Shown here: piece by piece, positions 17,512 through 25,828 of the stretch
Numbering within the stretch: the stretch's first letter is position 1
Layout of the letters: every line of letters starts with the position of its first letter
Assembly (NCBI RefSeq): GCF_022179465.1
Contig: NZ_BPQV01000006.1
Span: 186,001-250,000 of the forward strand
DNA length: 64,000 bases
Source: Methylobacterium organophilum
GTDB lineage: Bacteria > Pseudomonadota > Alphaproteobacteria > Rhizobiales > Beijerinckiaceae
Direction of reading: 5' to 3'
Position numbers and translations under genes: made by a program
The notes under the pieces: model-generated
Database searches by the model: none
Told to the model about the DNA's origin: nothing
What the model saw: only the letters and a program-made list of their open reading frames with translations

Positions 17512-18135
17512 TCATGGGGTCGTCGCCTTGTGCAAGGCGGAGGTGTGAACGGTGGCAGGATGGCCCGCGCCGGCTTCGTGCGCCGCGGAGCATTTTTCGT
17601 ACTGATCGCCGGTGGCGATCATGATCAGCCGCTTGCGGCCGCCATCGACGGAACGAACTGCCAGGAGCGTGTGTCCGCCGGACCAGACCACAGTCTCCGG
17701 TCTACCATCCTTGACGGGTTCGCCGTGGCGCCGGACCCCTTCCTGGTAGATGGGCTCGTAGCGTGCGGAGAGTTCGGCTTCCGGGAAGTCTCGGCTGACC
17801 CAGATGACCTGCTGCAGGCCTTCGTCCCGGCAGATCTCAAGGACGACCTGCTGCGTGTCCGGCCCGGAAGCCGGCGGCTGCCCATGAAAGTAGAACAGGG
17901 CCGTGATGTTGGCCTCCCGATCCGCCATAGACGGCTTCGGCACCGTCGTCACAGGCCCCCAGGACAACCCAAATGGAGCCTCCGCGGCCTGCGCCAAGGC
18001 CGTGCTGCCCAGCGAGAGCAGTGCCATCGCGAAGATGGGGCGGATCCCTCTCGAACCCGCCCGGCCTTCTGATGCGGCACGGTCCGGACCGGATCTGTGA
18101 CTTCGCCCAAGACGTAGGGGCTTCTGAGGGGACAT
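17512..18135 (-). CDS. Secreted hypothetical protein following czcA (paralog of 28832-29365)
   Basis: 207 residues; the start lies seven bases after the czcA stop, so it is almost certainly co-transcribed with the pump. An Arg-rich leader precedes a signal helix (FAMALLSLGSTALAQAAEA). The mature part has APFGLSWGPVTTVPKPSM, REANITALFYF, VVLEICRDEGLQQVIWVSRD and ARYEPIYQEGVRRHG. The same landmarks recur in the protein at 28832-29365. The predicted location is periplasmic. Family not recognised, but two copies flanking metal-resistance genes suggest a metal-related role (inference). Confidence 0.75.
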   Translation of the reverse strand: MSPQKPLRLGRSHRSGPDRAASEGRAGSRGIRPIFAMALLSLGSTALAQAAEAPFGLSWGPVTTVPKPSMADREANITALFYFHGQPPASGPDTQQVVLEICRDEGLQQVIWVSRDFPEAELSARYEPIYQEGVRRHGEPVKDGRPETVVWSGGHTLLAVRSVDGGRKRLIMIATGDQYEKCSAAHEAGAGHPATVHTSALHKATTP

Positions 18136-18142
18136 GATCGCC

Positions 18143-21100
18143 TCACTCCGCGGCCGGCCTGAGCGGCGGATAGGCGCGATCCCTGGTCGCGTCCTTCACG
18201 GAGGATTTCGGGGTCTCCTTGCCGCCGAAGCGCGCGTAGAGCGCCGGCAGCACGATAAGCGTCAGTAGGGTCGCGCTGATCAGGCCGCCGATGACCACGG
18301 TGGCGAGCGGCCGCTGCACCTCAGCCCCCGTCTCAGTAGCCAAGGCCATCGGCACGAACCCGAGCGAGGCGACCAGAGCGGTCATCGCCACGGGCCGCAA
18401 TCGGGTCATGGCGCCCTCCAGGATCGCCTCGCGCTTCGGCCGCCCCTCGGCGATGAGCTGCTTGATGAAGGTCAGCATCACGAGGCCGTTGAGCACCGCC
18501 ACGCCCGACAGGGCGATGAACCCCACCGCGGCCGGGACGGAGAACGGCATGCCGCGCAGCCACAAGGCCGCGATGCCGCCGGTCAGCGCCAGGGGCACCG
18601 CGCTGAACACCAGGAGCGCGTCCCGCGGTGAGCCAAGCGCCGAATAGAGCAACAGGAAGATCAGGAAGAAGCAGACCGGAACCACGATCATCAAGCGCTG
18701 CCGGGCCGAGGCGAGGTTCTCGAACTGCCCGCCCCAAGCAACATAGTAGCCGGCCGGCAGCTGCACCTGTTGCGCAACCTTGGCCTGCGCCTCGGCCACG
18801 AGCGAGCCGATATCGCGCCCGCGCACGTTGGCGGTCACGACGACGCGGCGTTTGCCGTTCTCGCGGCTGATCTGGTTCGGCCCCTCCGTGACGGAAAAGC
18901 TCGCCACCTGCTTCAGCAGCACCGAGGCGGCCCGCCCGTTCGGGCCGGGCGGGAGCGCGACGGGCAGGTTCTCCAGCGCCTCGCGATCCTCGCGGACCTT
19001 GTCGGTCAGGCGCACCACGATGGGAAAGCGCCGGTCGCCCTCGAACACCACGCCGGCTTCCCGCCCGCCAATCGCCGCGCCGATCACCTCCTGGATCGCC
19101 CCCGTGCTGAGGCCTAAGCGCGCGGCCTCAGCCTTGTTGATCCTGATCTCCAGGAAGGGCAGGCCCTGCGTCTGCTCGACCTTGACGTCCTCGGCGCCCG
19201 CCGTCCCCTTCAGGATGGCCGCGATCTGGTTGGCCACCTTGAGCATCGGCTCGAACTCCTCGCCGAACACCTTCACGGCGAGGTCGCCACGGGTACCGGC
19301 CAGGAGCTCGTTGAAGCGCAGCTGGATCGGTTGCGAGAACTCGAACACGTTGCCGGCCAAGGCGCCGGCGGCTTTCTCAATCTGCTCCTGCAGCTCGGCC
19401 TTGGACAACTCTGGGTCCGGCCACTCCTCCTGGGGTTTGAGGATCACGAAGGTGTCCGAGGAGTTCTGCGGCATCGGGTCGGAGGCGACCTCGGCCGTAC
19501 CCGTCTTCGAGAAGACGTAGGCCACCTGCGGGAACTTCGAGACCGCCTGCTCGATCTTGAGCTGCATGGCCTGGGACTGGGACAGCGAGGTCGAGGGGAT
19601 GCGCAGCGCGTTCATGGCGATGCTCTTCTCGTCGAGCGTCGGGATGAACTCCGCGCCGAGCCGGGTGAACAACACGCCGGCCCCGGCGAGCAGCAGGAGC
19701 GAGCCTAGGATGAACGCCATCGGGGCCCGCACAGCCCCGGCCAGGGCCGGGCGATACGCCGCCTTGAACCCCCGGATGATGAGGTTGTCCGTCTCGGTGA
19801 CCTTGCCGGTGATCACGATGGCGATCATGGCCGGCACGAAGGTGAGCGAGAGAACGAAGGCCGCGACCAACGCGATGATGACGGTCAGCGCCATCGGCTC
19901 GAACATCTTGCCCTCGACGCCCGTGAAGGTGAGGAGCGGCACGTAGACGAGGATGATGATGGCCTGCCCGAACAGCGACGGCTTGATCATCTCCTCGGCC
20001 GAGGCCCGCACCGTGGCGAGCCGCTCCTCGAGCTCCAGCTTGCGCCCAAGTTCGTGCTGCTTCTCCGCCAAGTGCCGGAGCGAGTTCTCGGCGATGATCA
20101 CGGCGCCGTCGACGATGAGGCCGAAGTCGAGGGCGCCCAGGCTCATCAGGTTGGCCGAGATCTTCGCCTCGACCATGCCGGTCATGGTCATCAGCATGGC
20201 GACCGGGATGACCAGCGCCGTGATGATGGCGGCTCGGATATTGCCGAGCAGCAGGAACAGGATGACGATGACGAGCGTCGCGCCCTCGGCGAGGTTCCGG
20301 GCCACCGTCTTGATGGTGGCCTCGACCAGCAGCGTCCGGTTGAGGACCGTCTGCACCTCGATCCCGGGCGGCAGCGACTTGCGGATCTCGTTCATCTTGG
20401 CGTCGACGGCCGCCGCCACCGTGCGGCTGTTCTCGCCGATCAGCATCAGGGCCGTGCCGACGACGACTTCCCGGCCGTTCTCGCTGCCCGAGCCGGTGCG
20501 CAGGTCACGTCCGATCCGCACCTCGGCGATGTCGCGGATGCGCACCGGAACGCCGCCGCGGGTGGTGACGACGACGTTGGCGATCTCGTCCATGCTCTCC
20601 AGGCGTCCGGCCGCGCGCACGACATAGCCCTCGCCGTTGTCCTCCAGGTAGCGCGCACCCTGGTTGGCGTTGTTGGCCTGGAGCGCCCGGGCGACGTCGC
20701 CGAACGAGAGGTCGAGGGCGGTCAGCTTCGCGGGATCGGGCTGGACGTGGTACTGCTTCTCGTAGCCGCCGATGCCGTCGACGCCGGCCACGCCCGGGAC
20801 GGTCTTGATCTGAAGGCGGATGATCCAGTCCTGGATCGTGCGGAGATAAGCTGATCTCTCCAGCTCGGTCGTGAGGCGCTGCCCCTCCGGGGTCAGGTAG
20901 CTGCCGTCGGATTGCCAGCCCGGCTTACCGTCGAGGACGGGCGCTTTCTCGCCGGCTTTCTTGTAGTTCACTGTCCACATGTAGATCTCGCCCAGGCCAG
21001 TCGAGACCGGGCCCATCTGCGGCTCGGCCCCGGGCGGCAGGTCACTCTTGACCTGGTTGAGGCGCTCGGCGACCTGCTGCCGGGCGAAGTAGATGTCGAG

Positions 21101-21400
21101 CTTCTCGTTGAAGACGGCGGTGACCTGCGAGAAGCCGTTGCGCGACAGCGAGCGGGTGTATTCGAGCCCCTTGATGCCAGCGAGCGCGGTCTCGACCGGG
21201 TAGGTGACCTGCTTCTCGATGTCGACGGGTGAGTAGGAGGGCGCGACCGTGTTGATCTGCACCTGGTTGTTGGTGATGTCCGGCACCGCGTCGATGGGCA
21301 GCTTGGTCAGCGAGAACACACCGAAGCCGGCGGCGAGCAGCGACAGCAGCACCACGAGCCAGCGCTGGTGGACCGAGAAGTCGAGGATGCGACTGATCAT
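18143..21400 (-). CDS. czcA: HME-RND heavy-metal efflux pump, CzcA type
   Basis: 1085 residues, the usual length of heavy-metal RND pumps. The N-terminal helix is followed by PIDAVPDITNNQVQI and the first periplasmic porter region; transmembrane helix 4 carries ALDFGLIVDGAVIIAEN around residues 423-439, matching the DFGxxxDGAxxxxEN motif of pumps for divalent cations (Zn, Co, Cd, Ni) rather than the copper/silver CusA pattern. The second half repeats the fold and ends in a charged cytoplasmic tail. It is the proton-driven inner-membrane component of a tripartite exporter. It lies 15 bases after czcB. No czcC-type outer-membrane gene is adjacent. Confidence 0.92.
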   Translation of the reverse strand: MISRILDFSVHQRWLVVLLSLLAAGFGVFSLTKLPIDAVPDITNNQVQINTVAPSYSPVDIEKQVTYPVETALAGIKGLEYTRSLSRNGFSQVTAVFNEKLDIYFARQQVAERLNQVKSDLPPGAEPQMGPVSTGLGEIYMWTVNYKKAGEKAPVLDGKPGWQSDGSYLTPEGQRLTTELERSAYLRTIQDWIIRLQIKTVPGVAGVDGIGGYEKQYHVQPDPAKLTALDLSFGDVARALQANNANQGARYLEDNGEGYVVRAAGRLESMDEIANVVVTTRGGVPVRIRDIAEVRIGRDLRTGSGSENGREVVVGTALMLIGENSRTVAAAVDAKMNEIRKSLPPGIEVQTVLNRTLLVEATIKTVARNLAEGATLVIVILFLLLGNIRAAIITALVIPVAMLMTMTGMVEAKISANLMSLGALDFGLIVDGAVIIAENSLRHLAEKQHELGRKLELEERLATVRASAEEMIKPSLFGQAIIILVYVPLLTFTGVEGKMFEPMALTVIIALVAAFVLSLTFVPAMIAIVITGKVTETDNLIIRGFKAAYRPALAGAVRAPMAFILGSLLLLAGAGVLFTRLGAEFIPTLDEKSIAMNALRIPSTSLSQSQAMQLKIEQAVSKFPQVAYVFSKTGTAEVASDPMPQNSSDTFVILKPQEEWPDPELSKAELQEQIEKAAGALAGNVFEFSQPIQLRFNELLAGTRGDLAVKVFGEEFEPMLKVANQIAAILKGTAGAEDVKVEQTQGLPFLEIRINKAEAARLGLSTGAIQEVIGAAIGGREAGVVFEGDRRFPIVVRLTDKVREDREALENLPVALPPGPNGRAASVLLKQVASFSVTEGPNQISRENGKRRVVVTANVRGRDIGSLVAEAQAKVAQQVQLPAGYYVAWGGQFENLASARQRLMIVVPVCFFLIFLLLYSALGSPRDALLVFSAVPLALTGGIAALWLRGMPFSVPAAVGFIALSGVAVLNGLVMLTFIKQLIAEGRPKREAILEGAMTRLRPVAMTALVASLGFVPMALATETGAEVQRPLATVVIGGLISATLLTLIVLPALYARFGGKETPKSSVKDATRDRAYPPLRPAAE

Positions 21401-21415
21401 GGCGAGCGTCCCGTC

Positions 21416-22699
21416 TCAGTCGTGGTGCTCGGCTTCGCCCTTGCCGAGCTCAGCCTTGAGGAGGAAGGTGTTCTTAACGGCGATCTCCTCACCCGGGGTC
21501 AAACCGGCAATAATCTCGACCGACTCATCGTCCGATTTGCCCGTTTTGACATCACGTCGCTCGAAGCCGTCCGCGGTGCGCACGAAGGCGACCTTCTCAT
21601 TACCCATGCTCTGGAGTGCGTCGCGGGGCACCTTCACCTTGGCGCTGTCCTGGCCGACCTGGATTTCGGCCGAGACGAAGGTGCCCGGCCGCCAGCTGAA
21701 ATCCTGGTTGGGCAGCGCCGCGATCACGCGGGCCGAGCGGGTCTCAGCGTTCAGGATCGGGCTGACGAAGATGATCTTGCCCTTTGCCCGCTGGCCCGCA
21801 TCCTCGTCTCGGGGGGCGATCAGAACCTCCGCGCCTTCCCGAACCTTGGCGAGATCCGTGGTCGGCACCGCGAGCTCTACCCAGACTGTGGAGAGGTCGG
21901 CGACTGTGTAGAGGTCGGCCGGGTCACCCTGACCGCCCACCGTCGTCCCGACGTCGACCTTGCGCTCAACGACGCGTCCAGTCAGCGGCGAGCGCAACTC
22001 GTATCGACGCAGGCTCGACTGGTTCGGGGTAGCCTCATCCCGCTTCTGCGCCGCCGCAACCTCATCCGCGTTGAGCCCCAGAGCGGAGAGCTTCTGCCGG
22101 GCTAGGTTCAGGCGCAGCTGCGTTTCGGAATAGGTAGCTCGTGCTTGAAGGAACGTGGCCTCGGCTGAGATCCGCTTATCCCAGAGCGCCTGCTGCCGGT
22201 CGTAGTTGGTCTTCTCCAACTCGGCGCGCACCGATGCCGTCAGATACTCACTCTTGGCATCTGCCACCTCGCGGCTGTCGAGGACGGCGACGACTTCGCC
22301 CTTCTTCACGGGATCGCCCAGACGCTTGAGCATCTCCGCTACGGTGCCGACGACCCGGGCGGGGACCCGCGCGACCCGGTCGATGTCCGGCGTGATTGTG
22401 CCGGGCGCCATCAGGTGCCGTGAGAGCACACCGCCCTCGACCGATGCGACCGCGATCTCCTGGTTGGTGATCTGCTCGGGCGACATCTTGATCTGCCCCT
22501 CGGCGGCATGGTCCTCCGCCTTCTCGCCGGCCGGCTTCTCGGCTTCGGCCTTCGGAGCCGCTGGGTTTTCCGGAACGGGCTCCGTCTTCATCAGGCCCGT
22601 CGCCGCCAAGGCTCCCTGGATGACCTGAGACACGCGCGGGACGGCACCGCCGATCGCGACGCCCACCGCCAGAACTATCAAAATGAGAATGGCACGCAT
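21416..22699 (-). CDS. czcB: RND periplasmic adaptor subunit, CzcB-like
   Basis: 427 residues from ATG 22699 with GAGGTC upstream. One N-terminal membrane helix (AILILIVLAVGVAIGGAV), a Glu/Ala/Pro-rich linker, then the membrane-fusion-protein core: GTITPDIDRVARVPARVVGT, lipoyl-like half GDPVKKGEVVAVLDS, an alpha-hairpin rich in Gln/Leu, RSPLTGRVVERKVDVGTTV and a C-terminal beta domain. It would bridge the CzcA pump to an outer-membrane channel. Acidic/His clusters at the C-terminus (GEAEHHD) may contact metal. Confidence 0.9.
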   Translation of the reverse strand: MRAILILIVLAVGVAIGGAVPRVSQVIQGALAATGLMKTEPVPENPAAPKAEAEKPAGEKAEDHAAEGQIKMSPEQITNQEIAVASVEGGVLSRHLMAPGTITPDIDRVARVPARVVGTVAEMLKRLGDPVKKGEVVAVLDSREVADAKSEYLTASVRAELEKTNYDRQQALWDKRISAEATFLQARATYSETQLRLNLARQKLSALGLNADEVAAAQKRDEATPNQSSLRRYELRSPLTGRVVERKVDVGTTVGGQGDPADLYTVADLSTVWVELAVPTTDLAKVREGAEVLIAPRDEDAGQRAKGKIIFVSPILNAETRSARVIAALPNQDFSWRPGTFVSAEIQVGQDSAKVKVPRDALQSMGNEKVAFVRTADGFERRDVKTGKSDDESVEIIAGLTPGEEIAVKNTFLLKAELGKGEAEHHD

Positions 22700-22838
22700 G
22701 ACGCTGACCTCGACCGGGTCTTCGGGTGTCGACTGCGCGACGGCGCGCAGTCGATCGGTCCCAAACCCCACATGACCTCAACGCCCGGCACCTGGGTCAG
22801 GCTCGAGCGACGAACACCCACCGCAGCGGTGGGACGGG

Positions 22839-23183
22839 TCAGACTCGGGGCGGTCTGCGGAGCGGGGAGGCGGGACGGGAGGCGAGCGGCTCGGTCTGGA
22901 CGCGATAGACGACTCTGTCAGCCGTCCGAACCGGCTCGAACGTGACCGGCTCGGCCCGCATCACTTGGTGACATCCGCAGTGAACGTGGAGCAGAATGCC
23001 CGCATCCGCTGGGTCGCTAGAGCTTGTGTGATCCGCAGCCGACTGCGACGACAGCGTCAGCAGACCATCGCTCTGGATGGGGCTCGGTGCCGCGGCAGTT
23101 TCAGAGGTGATGATGGAGAAAGCGAACACGAAGGCCACCAGGCACGCCACGGCAGCGCGCAGCAGGCGCGCCGAGTCGCTCAT
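22839..23183 (-). CDS. Small secreted protein upstream of czcBA
   Basis: About 114 residues. The hydrophobic start (AAVACLVAFVFAFSIITSE) is a signal peptide or membrane anchor, followed by a Ser-rich linker and the motif LLHVHCGCHQV, a His/Cys cluster suited to metal binding. The final third is Arg/Pro-rich. It precedes czcB by 140 bases on the same strand and is probably part of the same transcript. An alternative start at 23207 adds eight residues. The family is unassigned; small His/Cys periplasmic proteins often accompany Czc/Cus pumps. Confidence 0.6.
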   Translation of the reverse strand: MSDSARLLRAAVACLVAFVFAFSIITSETAAAPSPIQSDGLLTLSSQSAADHTSSSDPADAGILLHVHCGCHQVMRAEPVTFEPVRTADRVVYRVQTEPLASRPASPLRRPPRV

Positions 23184-23295
23184 CCAAGGGTACCGCAGGC
23201 TCGTCATCGCAGCCCTGATCTACGATCGACCGCAAGCAAGCACAAGGTATGCACCCCTCTGGCCGGAATGAGACACTTCGTCGCCTGAGACTGCT

Positions 23296-23868
23296 TCAAG
23301 CGTCCCTGCCGGGAAATGACGGATTGGCTGCCCCTTTCCGGTCCGGCACGGCGCCCGACGAACGCGCGGCCGTATCGGTTTTCGGCTCCTCTGGATCGGT
23401 TTCGGATCCTCTACCGTTGGCATCGCCCCCACCGTGGTGGGCGGCCTGCTTCAGCGGCACGAGGTAGCGCAGCGTCAGATAGGTGACGAGGCTCAGGATG
23501 GCGGCGATGTCATAGAGGCCGTAGCCCACCGCCGCCCCGAGTGCGCCCGTGGCCCACAGGCTGGCGGCGGTCGCGGTGCCGGAGGCACGCCCGGCATGCT
23601 TCAGGATCGCACCGCCGCCGATGAAGCCAACGCCCGTGATCACGCCTTCCAGGATGCGGGCCTGTCCCGTCGAGTCCGCCCCGAGCACGCGGATCGCGAC
23701 CAGCACGAAGCCGCAGGCGGCAACCGCGACGAGGGGAAAGGTGCGGATGCCGGCCGAGCGCTCCTCCTGCTCGCGGTCCCACCCGATCGGCGCCGCGAGC
23801 GCGTAGGCGATCGCGAGATCGACGAGATGGGATGCCACCTCCCAGAGGCTGAAGGCCGTGAACTTCAT
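23296..23868 (-). CDS. MgtC/SapB family membrane protein
   Basis: 190 residues. LAAPIGWDREQEERSAGIRTF is the conserved first-loop motif of MgtC/SapB proteins, followed by VTGVGFIGGGAILKH and GTATAASLWATGALGAAVGYG. Four to five transmembrane helices precede a hydrophilic C-terminal tail. Family members occur with Mg2+ limitation and acid or metal stress; MgtC itself modulates the F-ATPase in pathogens, which need not apply here. It lies between the Czc genes and a ZIP transporter, on the same strand. Confidence 0.88.
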   Translation of the reverse strand: MKFTAFSLWEVASHLVDLAIAYALAAPIGWDREQEERSAGIRTFPLVAVAACGFVLVAIRVLGADSTGQARILEGVITGVGFIGGGAILKHAGRASGTATAASLWATGALGAAVGYGLYDIAAILSLVTYLTLRYLVPLKQAAHHGGGDANGRGSETDPEEPKTDTAARSSGAVPDRKGAANPSFPGRDA

Positions 23869-23962
23869 CGACGTGACGGTTCTTTCTCGATAGCGTTGCG
23901 CGGTGCGCCCCACGGGCAAAGGTAGCTTTCAGCATGATCGCCGATGCGCGAGCCGGCACGAC

Positions 23963-24649
23963 TCAGGTGGCGATCTCCTCGATCACCAGCATGCCGAGGA
24001 AGCCTATGAAGAACATCGCGGTAGTCCAGGGTTGCTCGGGTACGGCATGCGCCTCCACGAGCAGCTCTTCGGTGACGAGATAGAGCAGCGCGACGAGCGC
24101 GAAGGCGAAGAAGCCGGCGAGATAGGGTCCGGGCAGCGCACCGATCGGCGTGCCCAGAAGTGCGCCCATCGGCAGCAGGAGCGCGAGACCGGCCACGGTA
24201 CCGACCACACGTCCCGCGGATCCGCTCGTTTGTTTCAGCTTGGAGGCGACCGCGATCCCGAGAAACAGCACCTCGAGCGTGAGTGCGCCCGTCAGCAACA
24301 GGCCCTGCTTCGCCCCGGCCGCGAAGCCGATGCCGAGGACCAGGCCGTCGATCAGGATGTCGATCCCGACCGTCGCGATGAGCCCGGTCGACCCCTTCGC
24401 CTTCTCTCCCAGGCGCTTGACCAGGAGCATCAGGGCGACACCGAGGGCTCCGCCGACGATCACCGCGATCGGGGATTGCTGATGCTTGAGGTCGGGCAGG
24501 ATCTCGCCCGCGACCGCGGCGAACAGGACGCCCGCGGCGAGATGCTGGACGGCGCTGGTGACCGCCGGGCCAGGCTGACGCACGGCGGCGACGGCGGCCC
24601 CTAGTACCGTCGCGAGGGCTGGGATGAGCGTGTAGGCCCAAGCTGACAT
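23963..24649 (-). CDS. ZIP family metal transporter
   Basis: 228 residues and about eight hydrophobic segments. Helix 2 has VQHLAAGVLFAAVAGEILPD and a later helix VGIDILIDGLVLGIGFAAG, matching the paired metal-site helices of ZIP proteins, although the metal-binding His/Glu of helix 5 are largely replaced by Asp and Gly, so the specificity or even activity is uncertain. The helix near the C-terminus carries VTEELLVEAHAVPEQPW. ZIP proteins usually import Zn, Fe or Mn. The open frame runs upstream to 24844 but ATG 24649 begins the first helix. Confidence 0.75.
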   Translation of the reverse strand: MSAWAYTLIPALATVLGAAVAAVRQPGPAVTSAVQHLAAGVLFAAVAGEILPDLKHQQSPIAVIVGGALGVALMLLVKRLGEKAKGSTGLIATVGIDILIDGLVLGIGFAAGAKQGLLLTGALTLEVLFLGIAVASKLKQTSGSAGRVVGTVAGLALLLPMGALLGTPIGALPGPYLAGFFAFALVALLYLVTEELLVEAHAVPEQPWTTAMFFIGFLGMLVIEEIAT

Positions 24650-24719
24650 CGAAGTTCCGTATTCCTGGATTGCGACGGGGACACACCATCGGCGGCGGAG
24701 GCCGAGCGGCTCAGGTCCC

Positions 24720-25634
24720 TCAGATGCGCAGAGCCTTTTCCTCGGTTCGAAGCGCCGCATCCTCAATCTGGATCGTGACGTGATCGACCTTGAACTCGTC
24801 CGCCAGGATCTGCCGTGCGTGGCGCAGCACGCGGGCGGCGTCACCCGCCCCAGGCACCACCAAGTGCCCGCTCATCGCGTCGAGACCCGAGGTGATGGTC
24901 CAGACGTGCAGGTCGTGCACGCCGGCCACGCCTGGGATCTCGGCCAAGCGGCGCTCCAGCAGCACGACGTCAACCTGGGGCGGGGTGCCCTCCAGCAGGA
25001 TATGGGTGACCTGGCTGAGCAGACTCCAGGTGCGCGGCACGATAAACAGGCCGATGCCGGCTCCCACGATCGGGTCGGCCAGCCGCCAGCCCGTGACCAT
25101 CACGATCACCGCCGCCACGATCACCCCGAGCGAGCCGAGCATGTCGGAGAGCACCTCGAAGTAGGCGCCCTTGACGTTCAGGCTCTCCGACGAGCCGCCG
25201 GACAGGAGGCGCATGCTGATCAGGTTGACCACCAGGCCGACGGTCGCCACCGCCAGCATCGGGCCGCCGATGACCTCGGGCGGGTCGACGAAGCGGCGGT
25301 AGGCCTCGTAGAGGATGTAGATTGTGAGGACGAGGAGCACGACGGCGTTGGCCAGCGCCGAGAGCACCTCCGCGCGCAGGTAGCCGTAGGTCCGCTGCGG
25401 CGTCGCGGGCCGCTCGCCGAAGCGGATCGCCAGGAGTGCCAGCGCAAGACCTCCTGCGTCGGTGAGCATGTGGGCGGCATCGGCCAGGAGCGCGAGGCTG
25501 CCGGTCAGCAAGCCGCCGACCACCTCGGCGGCCATGTAGGTCAGGGTCAGCCCGAGCGCCCAGACCAAGCGCCCGCGGTGCCGCCCCGCGGCCGAGCCGC
25601 CGAGGGTTGCTCCATGATCATGCCCTGCACCCAT
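24720..25634 (-). CDS. Cation diffusion facilitator (CzcD-like) metal exporter
   Basis: 304 residues, full length. A His-rich N-terminus (GAGHDHG) leads six transmembrane helices; helix 2 has LLADAAHMLTDAGG (His/Asp metal site) and helix 5 has YFEVLSDMLGSLGVI. The C-terminal cytoplasmic domain carries IPGVAGVHDLHVWTITSGLD. CDF proteins exchange Zn, Cd or Co for protons across the inner membrane. Same strand and spacing as its neighbours, between the ZIP gene and the P-type ATPase. Confidence 0.92.
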   Translation of the reverse strand: MGAGHDHGATLGGSAAGRHRGRLVWALGLTLTYMAAEVVGGLLTGSLALLADAAHMLTDAGGLALALLAIRFGERPATPQRTYGYLRAEVLSALANAVVLLVLTIYILYEAYRRFVDPPEVIGGPMLAVATVGLVVNLISMRLLSGGSSESLNVKGAYFEVLSDMLGSLGVIVAAVIVMVTGWRLADPIVGAGIGLFIVPRTWSLLSQVTHILLEGTPPQVDVVLLERRLAEIPGVAGVHDLHVWTITSGLDAMSGHLVVPGAGDAARVLRHARQILADEFKVDHVTIQIEDAALRTEEKALRI

Positions 25635-25828
25635 TCCGGTTCCTCTTTCCTGAGCGGACGATCACAGCGTCCCGGTGACGCGGGCGGCGGAGCAAAAAGA
25701 TGCGTCGACACCCTGACGATCACGGCCTGATGGCTCGCCGCGGCGCCGGCATTCCTCGGGGCAGCGAACCGGCCCAACCGCCGCTCCTCCAGCGATGAGC
25801 CCGGACTGCGGGGCAGGGACGCACGCGC